Below are positions 1 through 6,885 of a stretch of 6,885 nucleotides of DNA, piece by piece (position 1 is the first letter of the stretch; every line of letters starts with the position of its first letter). Below the pieces are notes generated by a model. It was not told the origin of the DNA, made no database searches, and saw only the letters and a list, made by a program, of their open reading frames with translations. The position numbers and the translations under genes were made by a program. The DNA comes from an uncultured Bacilli bacterium (lineage in GTDB: Bacteria; Bacillota_I; Bacilli_A; RF39; UBA660): assembly GCA_948874605.1 (NCBI GenBank), contig CAQRXS010000069.1, positions 1 to 6,885 on the forward strand. Direction: 5' to 3'.

Positions 1-616
1 ACATGTATTCTCTTCCAAGGTAGTGCATATTACGATCATCAGTTGGATCTTCTTTTACTGACAACTCAAGAAGTGGTAAATATGATGAACGTGGTTTGGT
101 AAAATCTTGATAATGATTTAAGACCATATTAGGAATAAATATTTCGTTTTCATTATCTAAACAAGTTAATACTTCATGAACTGGATGAGTCCATTTATAA
201 TTGTGTCTAGTATGAATTTTATTTAAATAAAATGTTGTTCCTGGATTTCCATATTCATCAAAACTCCAATTATATAAATATTTTGCTCTTGTTGCATCTT
301 TAGTCCAGTTATTTTCTAAAGACTTACGCCATCCACGTTCAAATCTTTCATCTAAATCAGTACAAATACAAATATCCGTATCTTCTGCAACATATTCAAG
401 TGATTTATTTCGTGCGACATCAAATCTCCATGGTACAATTTTCTCTTGATATGCTTTAATTTTTGGACATTTTTTTAACATTTCTAATGTTTTATCTGTT
501 GATCCTGTATCTAAAACAATTATCTCATCAGCCTCTTTCATAGAGTTATACCAATCTAAAACATTATTTTCCTCATTTTTAGTTATTGCATAAACAGAAA
601 TTTTTAATTTTGACAT
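1..616 (-). CDS. Family 2 glycosyltransferase, C-terminally truncated by the window edge
   Basis: The start codon is ATG at 616-614, preceded on the minus strand by AGGTGAG (621-627), a good ribosome binding site. I translated 205 residues before the left edge. The protein opens with a GT-A type nucleotide-sugar fold: a beta strand followed by TKNEE (residues 12-16), IIVLDTGSTD (32-41), FDVARNKS (65-72), and the metal-binding DxD-like motif TDLDE (86-90). Further on are HPVHE (144-148) and DDRNMHYLGREYM (193-205). This order fits the GT2 subgroup that includes SunS-like and LgtF/WaaE-like enzymes, in which a TPR-type helical region usually follows the catalytic domain. The last visible residues look like the entry to such a region. 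No signal peptide or membrane segment is seen, so it should act in the cytoplasm or at the membrane face, moving a sugar from a nucleotide donor to an unknown acceptor. The gene is divergent from the CAP-domain gene. Family assignment is firm; donor and acceptor are unknown. Confidence 0.9.
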   Translation of the reverse strand, partial: MSKLKISVYAITKNEENNVLDWYNSMKEADEIIVLDTGSTDKTLEMLKKCPKIKAYQEKIVPWRFDVARNKSLEYVAEDTDICICTDLDERFERGWRKSLENNWTKDATRAKYLYNWSFDEYGNPGTTFYLNKIHTRHNYKWTHPVHEVLTCLDNENEIFIPNMVLNHYQDFTKPRSSYLPLLELSVKEDPTDDRNMHYLGREYM

Positions 617-658
617 TATTCTCACCTATTTAATTAATATGTAAAAAAAGTCAATATA

Positions 659-688
659 TTAATATTTTTTCTGATTTTATGTTATAAT
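659..688 (+). promoter_or_regulatory. Predicted SigA-type promoter with extended -10 for the CAP-domain gene
   Basis: TATAAT lies at 683-688 with TG one base upstream (680-681), giving an extended -10. A weak -35 candidate, TTAATA, sits at 659-664 with 18-base spacing. Transcription starting near 695 would give a leader of about 18 bases that still holds the AAAGGG ribosome binding site (698-703). The intergenic region (617-712) is shared with the divergent glycosyltransferase gene. For that gene I found TTGACT at 649-654 on the minus strand but no well-placed -10, so its promoter is unresolved. Confidence 0.6.
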
Positions 689-712
689 TATTATAGTAAA
701 GGGTTGTCGTTT

Positions 713-2785
<2,073 letters not shown>

Positions 2786-2790
2786 ATTTT

Positions 2791-2797
2791 ACCTCCT
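2791..2797 (-). promoter_or_regulatory. Strong ribosome binding site of the collagen-like gene
   Basis: AGGAGGT lies five bases before the ATG and is the best Shine-Dalgarno match in the window. A TATAAT (2798-2803) directly abuts it, but a start from that -10 would fall inside the binding site and remove it, so I do not call it a promoter. Confidence 0.85.
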
Positions 2798-2832
2798 ATT
2801 ATATTTTATTCAACTTTTAGAAAATCTCTATT

Positions 2833-2872
2833 AAATAAAAAAGAGAATTATTCAATCACGAATCCTTCTCTT
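2833..2872 (-). terminator. Predicted terminator overlapping the 3' end of the Ig-like membrane gene
   Basis: On the minus strand AAGAGAA (2872-2866) can pair with TTCTCTT (2847-2841), with a small internal loop and an inner ATTC/GAAT pairing, followed directly by TTTTATTT. The upstream arm lies inside the last codons of the 411-residue protein and the TAA stop falls within the hairpin. It may be leaky, since the downstream collagen-like gene shows no convincing promoter of its own. Confidence 0.5.
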
Positions 2873-4083
2873 AACAAATATGCTTCAATATCATCTTTTC
2901 TACTATAATTACTTCCTATTGTAGTTACTGATTCTCTAAAAGTAATAGTTTTATTAGAGTCATCACAAATATAATTAACTTCTCCATTGTATGTTTGAAC
3001 GGCTTTTTCATATACTTCTTCGTCTTGATAAATATATGCCCTTTCATGGGTACCAGATAATAGAAGTGAATAATTAGAAAATTGTTCAAATCTTAATGTA
3101 TATTTTTCTGATATTTCATATCCCGTATTAAAATCAAATCCTGTCTGTTTTTTAAATATTTCTGCTGTTCCTTGTGATTCAATTATTAAACTTGCTTTTT
3201 TAGTAATACTATTTTGAAAAGCGTCTGTTGCAACTACATATACTACATATACGCCATTAGTATTATATTTTTTTTCTGTTTCTGAATCTTGGAAAGAATA
3301 GTTACATCCGCTTGGATCTTTACAACTTTCAACAAATGAACTTGCATCATAGCTTCCACCTTCAACGATTTGAACATTTCTTATTTCTAAATCTGGTGGT
3401 GTTGTATCGACAATTTTTACTGTACCAGTTTTTTCGATGCCTTTATATGTTACATAAAATTCATAATCTCCTACTTCTTCTAAAACAACTTTCGATAAGT
3501 CTAATCCATATTGTAATTCATCTTCTATATCTTTTCCTACTCCTGGTTTTACATAACTGCTTACCCTTATTGGCAGACTGTCTCCTATTTCTACAATTAC
3601 TGTAAGAGGTTCAAAATCTTTTTCTGTAGGATGATTTTTATACCAATACCAAAATATTCCTAGTCCAATTATTACGAGTAATGACATAATTGACATTTGA
3701 TTTTGAAACTTTTGAGCAGATTTACTTTTCTTTTTTATTTTTTTATTTTTATTTCCTTTATTACGTTGTTTTTCTTTTTTTCTTTCTTCAAAATCTATTT
3801 GTTCTGGAAGAGCTGCATTCGAAGTTAAAGTAATATTGCCGTCGCCATTAATTAAAGCAATAGAAATTGCTCCATCTCCTTTTAGTTCTTTTTCCTGGCT
3901 AATTAATTCTATTGAATTTTCGTTGCTTTCTGTATCTTCAAATTTAGGAATAATTGCTGACAAGTCTCGTTTTTTTTCTGTTCTCTCTTCACTTTCATCA
4001 ATCATTGTTGGAGTTATAGTAACTTTTTCTTCAATTGGAGTTAGTTCTTTTTCTTTTTTTGTAACACCATATGGATTATTCAT
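2848..4083 (-). CDS. Single-pass membrane protein with two extracellular Ig-like domains and an unrecognised C-terminal domain
   Basis: This encodes 411 residues from ATG 4083-4081, with AAGGAG (4099-4094) ten bases upstream. Residues 1-100 are acidic and likely disordered and cytoplasmic; 101-121 is strongly Lys-rich; one transmembrane helix spans about 130-148 and ends in aromatic FWYWY. The basic segment before the helix predicts the C-terminal part outside the cell. Outside lie two Ig-like beta domains, about 158-225 and 226-302. The second starts at DTTPP (226-230) and carries a CX5C pair (C254, C260) and the closing VVYVVATDAFQNSITKKASL, matching DUF5011-like bacterial Ig domains that begin DTTxP and end GxYxVxYxATDxxGN. 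Residues 303-411 form a further domain that I do not recognise, rich in Tyr, Glu and Ser with one Cys (C373). The layout up to the second Ig-like domain mirrors the CAP-domain protein. Function is unknown; a sensor, adhesin or surface scaffold are all possible. It has its own promoter. Confidence 0.85.
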   Translation of the reverse strand: MNNPYGVTKKEKELTPIEEKVTITPTMIDESEERTEKKRDLSAIIPKFEDTESNENSIELISQEKELKGDGAISIALINGDGNITLTSNAALPEQIDFEERKKEKQRNKGNKNKKIKKKSKSAQKFQNQMSIMSLLVIIGLGIFWYWYKNHPTEKDFEPLTVIVEIGDSLPIRVSSYVKPGVGKDIEDELQYGLDLSKVVLEEVGDYEFYVTYKGIEKTGTVKIVDTTPPDLEIRNVQIVEGGSYDASSFVESCKDPSGCNYSFQDSETEKKYNTNGVYVVYVVATDAFQNSITKKASLIIESQGTAEIFKKQTGFDFNTGYEISEKYTLRFEQFSNYSLLLSGTHERAYIYQDEEVYEKAVQTYNGEVNYICDDSNKTITFRESVTTIGSNYSRKDDIEAYLLREGFVIE

Positions 4084-4128
4084 TACGAACCAACTCCTTC
4101 CTATTCTTTTTTATTCTTCTCTATTATT

Positions 4129-4157
4129 AATATACACTTTTTTTTGTTTTTTTTCAA
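4129..4157 (-). promoter_or_regulatory. SigA-type promoter for the Ig-like membrane gene
   Basis: On the minus strand TTGAAA (4157-4152) and TATATT (4134-4129) are separated by exactly 17 bases, each close to consensus. The predicted start lies about 40 bases before the ATG, leaving room for the ribosome binding site at 4099-4094. The -35 begins only a few bases after the terminator of the upstream gene. Confidence 0.72.
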
Positions 4158-4160
4158 TAT

Positions 4161-4182
4161 AAAAAGCACCATTAGGTGCTTT
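4161..4182 (-). terminator. Intrinsic terminator of the large coiled-coil gene
   Basis: On the minus strand AAAGCACC pairs with GGTGCTTT around a TAAT loop and runs into a T tract (4165-4161). It starts three bases after the TAA stop of the gene (4188-4186). The 8-bp stem has five G-C pairs, making it the strongest terminator in the window. Confidence 0.85.
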
Positions 4183-4185
4183 ATA

Positions 4186-6885
4186 TTATTTAGTTCTAGA
4201 TTTAATATCTTCTTCAGCTTTTTCTAAGTCATATTCAAATAAGACAGATGATTTTTCTTTATCTGGTATTCTTATTTCAATTCTATAATCGTCTGGTTTT
4301 ATCTCTCTTTCATCTTTGAAACCAAGTTCTTGTTCTTCTTCAGCCGCTGGAATTGACTCAGTTGCTCTCATTCTATAGTTTTTCTTATTTACAAGGCTTA
4401 TCTTAGCATTTAATTCACTTAATTTTTCTCTTAATTCTTGGCTATACTTTATTTTTACGCCATTCTTTATAATAGATATTGTTACGCTATCTCCATCTCT
4501 TATAAAGTCTTTCTCTCTATCTGCGAATTGCTTTTGCTTTTTAGGATTAAAGCTTAATTGTCTTGTACTTATTTTTATCTCAGGTTCTGTAGGAGAGTTT
4601 TCAACTACTGGAGTATCTTTTATAATAGGTTTTACATCTTGTAAATTGGCAATTAAATCTAGGAATTCATTTTGACTCATAAGAGCATTTAATGAATTTT
4701 CATCTTTAAATATTACATTATTTTTTTCTAGTGAATCTATAATTACATCAAACTGTTCTTTTGTTATTGAGTACTTATGTTTAACTATACTTGCTAAATC
4801 ATTATAATTTTGTAGAAGAACTTTATCATTGTATATTATATATAAACCGACATCTCTAATTGCTTCTACTGGTATCATTAAATCTGAATTTGGCATTATA
4901 AATGATTTATCATTATCTATGTCATTAGATGGACTATTTTTATAGTTTTGGTATCTAGCAAACATGTTTTCATTCATCAATCCACTTAGTTTTCTTTCCC
5001 AAACACCTAGACCGAACATTTTTTCATCAAAGTAGTATATATGACCATTATTTCTTAATGTATAAGAATTATCTTCTAAATCAATTGTGTATTCTATTTG
5101 ATTAATGCTAAATAAACTTTTCTTTTCTGCTTCAATCTTTTGATTTACTATATTAATTAGATTATCATCTTTTAATTCTTCATCACTTAAATTATCCATT
5201 ATAGTAAATATTCTATCACTGAAGTCTACTATAGCTTTTAAATTTTCTATTCTGACTATTTCATCATATTTTAAATATGTACTTTCTAATATAATTTTTT
5301 CAATTTCATTTACATTAATACTACTATATTTTGGATCTAAAGCTAGATTTTTTAAAGCAGAATAATTTGTTGAATTATTAAATAGTGATGTTGCATCAAA
5401 AATTAGTTTTTCTCTTGTTATTATTATACATTCTTCTAAAAGTTTGTCTGCTAACATACTAGCTTTTTCTGTATATTCTTTCTCTAAATCACTATTAACA
5501 GGTTGTGGCTGAGCTACTGGCTTTGTTATTTTTTCATCTTTAATTCTGCGTAAATGTTCACGCATATCTTTTTTCTTTTCTTGTCTATTTTTTAGGAACT
5601 CAACTATATCTATATTTTGAGCTTCACTAACAAGACGTCGACCTATTAAAGAGTTTTGTGAGTCAATAAACTCAACTAATTCACTTATTTTTGCGTTAAT
5701 GTTATCTAATTCTTCTTCATTATGTGCATTGTTTTTTCTATCAAAATCTAAAGATAGTATTTCTTGTTCAGCATCAACAATCATCTCATCATGTTGTCGA
5801 ACAAATTCTGCCAATTCTCCACTAAAATTGATTTTTTGAATAGGTATAGATTTAACTTCTGGTAAAGAATTAACGAAAATATTGTGTTTTTTCTTTATTT
5901 CAATTCTATCTCTTGATAATTCTAATTTTAAATTAATTAATTGTTCATCTAAAGCTTTTGCTTCTCTTTCTAGAGAAATTGCCATTTTTATGTTATTGCT
6001 ATCAAGAAAATTAATTATTGCTTGTGCTTCTAACTTTGAATTTATTTCGTTTAGCATTTCTACTAAGTAATTAACTTCATTTACTTTATTAATATAATCG
6101 CGAATAACATCACTTTCAAGTGGATTTATTGGTCTTGGATTAGGTTGAACAGGCGGAACTGGTTGAACAGGTGGAACTGGTTGTGGTGCTGGAGCTGGTT
6201 GTTGTCCAGAAGGAACTTGACTTGGTTGTTGTTGCATTTTTCCTGCGTTTATTTGTGCTAGGATTTCATTACTAATAATTGGTCTTTCAAAAGATTTAAT
6301 TACTTTATTATTATAATCTATTCTTATTACTTGAGTATTATCATCAAATGAAATGTTTGAAATAAAATTTTCTGCTCCTGGACTAGAAAGAACATTTTTT
6401 CTAAAAGTTTGGACGCTGTCTAACAATTCCTTGTAACATAAATCAAATTTAAGAGTTCCATATTTATATTTTTCTATTGATTTAAAGTCGATTTTGTTCA
6501 TTTCTTTTAAAACTACAGAGTAAACAAATCCCATAAAATCGTAACCTATTTTTGCATCTAGCATTGTGTTATGGATACCTTCAACTTCTTCTTTTATTTT
6601 ACATTTTTCAGTATAAGATAAACGTGTATATTTTTTTTCGTCGTTTAATAAAGAAGCTAATTTTTTATCTAAAGTTGGAAGATTTGAAAATTCTGGAAGA
6701 GTGCGAATTACATTTTCTAATTCTTGATCATATTCAGTGTATAAAGCTTCCATTTCGTTAGTAAATTGCATTATCTCAATTTCTTTCTCATGGTTATTTT
6801 CGTTTGCTTTATTATTAATCATTGATAATACATTATCGCTTACTACTTGTCTTACAACTGGCTTAATTTTATCCGTTGGGAAATA
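4186..6885 (-). CDS. Large hydrophilic coiled-coil-rich protein of unknown function, 5' end outside the window
   Basis: The frame is open from the right edge to TAA at 4188-4186, giving 899 visible residues. An internal ATG at 6822-6820 is not a credible start: no ribosome binding site precedes it and the 21 codons before it are open, so the gene begins beyond the window. I recognise no family. Visible layout, numbered from the first visible residue: a charged helical region (about 22-205); a Gln/Pro-rich linker (about 216-256) with PVPPVQP repeats; a long Glu/Lys-rich stretch with coiled-coil character (about 257-450); a small Pro/Gln break (KPVAQPQPV, near 455-463); a mixed helical and beta segment (about 464-750) with hydrophobic, aromatic patches such as GHIYYFDEKMFGLGVWERKL; and a charged C-terminal tail rich in Glu, Lys and Asp. 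There is no transmembrane helix or signal in the visible part, so a cytoplasmic, scaffold-like or filament-like role is possible but unproven. It ends at its own terminator and is upstream of the Ig-like gene on the same strand. Confidence 0.85.
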   Translation of the reverse strand, partial: YFPTDKIKPVVRQVVSDNVLSMINNKANENNHEKEIEIMQFTNEMEALYTEYDQELENVIRTLPEFSNLPTLDKKLASLLNDEKKYTRLSYTEKCKIKEEVEGIHNTMLDAKIGYDFMGFVYSVVLKEMNKIDFKSIEKYKYGTLKFDLCYKELLDSVQTFRKNVLSSPGAENFISNISFDDNTQVIRIDYNNKVIKSFERPIISNEILAQINAGKMQQQPSQVPSGQQPAPAPQPVPPVQPVPPVQPNPRPINPLESDVIRDYINKVNEVNYLVEMLNEINSKLEAQAIINFLDSNNIKMAISLEREAKALDEQLINLKLELSRDRIEIKKKHNIFVNSLPEVKSIPIQKINFSGELAEFVRQHDEMIVDAEQEILSLDFDRKNNAHNEEELDNINAKISELVEFIDSQNSLIGRRLVSEAQNIDIVEFLKNRQEKKKDMREHLRRIKDEKITKPVAQPQPVNSDLEKEYTEKASMLADKLLEECIIITREKLIFDATSLFNNSTNYSALKNLALDPKYSSINVNEIEKIILESTYLKYDEIVRIENLKAIVDFSDRIFTIMDNLSDEELKDDNLINIVNQKIEAEKKSLFSINQIEYTIDLEDNSYTLRNNGHIYYFDEKMFGLGVWERKLSGLMNENMFARYQNYKNSPSNDIDNDKSFIMPNSDLMIPVEAIRDVGLYIIYNDKVLLQNYNDLASIVKHKYSITKEQFDVIIDSLEKNNVIFKDENSLNALMSQNEFLDLIANLQDVKPIIKDTPVVENSPTEPEIKISTRQLSFNPKKQKQFADREKDFIRDGDSVTISIIKNGVKIKYSQELREKLSELNAKISLVNKKNYRMRATESIPAAEEEQELGFKDEREIKPDDYRIEIRIPDKEKSSVLFEYDLEKAEEDIKSRTK
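6143..6183 (-). repeat. 18-base tandem repeat in the Gln/Pro linker
   Basis: Two 18-base units (6143-6160 and 6161-6178) differ at one base and are followed by five bases of a third. On the minus strand they encode the PVPPVQ repeat inside the Gln/Pro-rich linker of the large coiled-coil protein. The unit is a multiple of three, so copy changes would only alter linker length. Confidence 0.85.

Noticed and set aside
649..654. TTGACT as the -35 of a glycosyltransferase promoter
   Set aside because: It matches the -35 well on the minus strand, but no acceptable -10 lies 16-18 bases downstream, and one there would overlap the ribosome binding site.
704..712. TTG start adding three residues to the CAP-domain protein
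   Set aside because: The AAAGGG ribosome binding site ends directly at 703, leaving no spacing; ATG at 713 has nine bases of spacing.
2798..2803. TATAAT as a promoter of the collagen-like gene
   Set aside because: It abuts the Shine-Dalgarno sequence and no -35 is found 16-18 bases upstream; a start from it would lose the ribosome binding site.
6820..6822. ATG as the true start of the large coiled-coil protein
   Set aside because: No ribosome binding site precedes it and the reading frame stays open with ordinary codons to the window edge.

Overview
The window looks like a chromosomal fragment from an AT-rich, low-GC Gram-positive relative (Bacillota or a Mollicutes-like gut lineage). The reasons are roughly 30% G+C by eye, AGGAGGT-type ribosome binding sites, SigA-like promoters, a Gly-X-Thr collagen-like protein of the Bacillota type, and single-pass proteins with exported Ig-like domains. 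All visible stops are TAA and tryptophan is TGG, so there is no sign of UGA recoding. No lipopolysaccharide or outer-membrane genes, tRNA, rRNA, CRISPR array or insertion sequence was seen. The species cannot be named from this sequence.

Layout from left to right: (1) bases 1-616, minus strand, the N-terminal part of a family 2 glycosyltransferase that runs off the left edge; (2) a short divergent intergenic region with a promoter for (3) a plus-strand membrane-anchored protein (713-2188) with two Ig-like domains, a Pro/Lys/Asp repeat stalk and a C-terminal CAP/SCP domain; (4) a shared bidirectional terminator; (5) a minus-strand collagen-like protein (2213-2785); (6) a minus-strand membrane protein (2848-4083) with the same membrane-plus-two-Ig layout but an unrecognised C-terminal domain; (7) an intergenic stretch that packs the terminator of one gene and the promoter of the next into about 100 bases; (8) a minus-strand gene for a very large, hydrophilic, coiled-coil-rich protein of unknown function (4186-6885), open at the right edge, so its true start lies outside the window.

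Taken together this reads as a cell-surface island: two exported, membrane-tethered Ig-like proteins with different tip domains, a Thr-rich collagen-like filament protein, and a glycosyltransferase. That the glycosyltransferase decorates any of these proteins is only an inference from proximity. The most unusual items are the tip-swapped pair of Ig-like proteins around the collagen gene, the unrecognised 110-residue tip of the second one, and the roughly 900-residue coiled-coil protein that matches no family I recognise.
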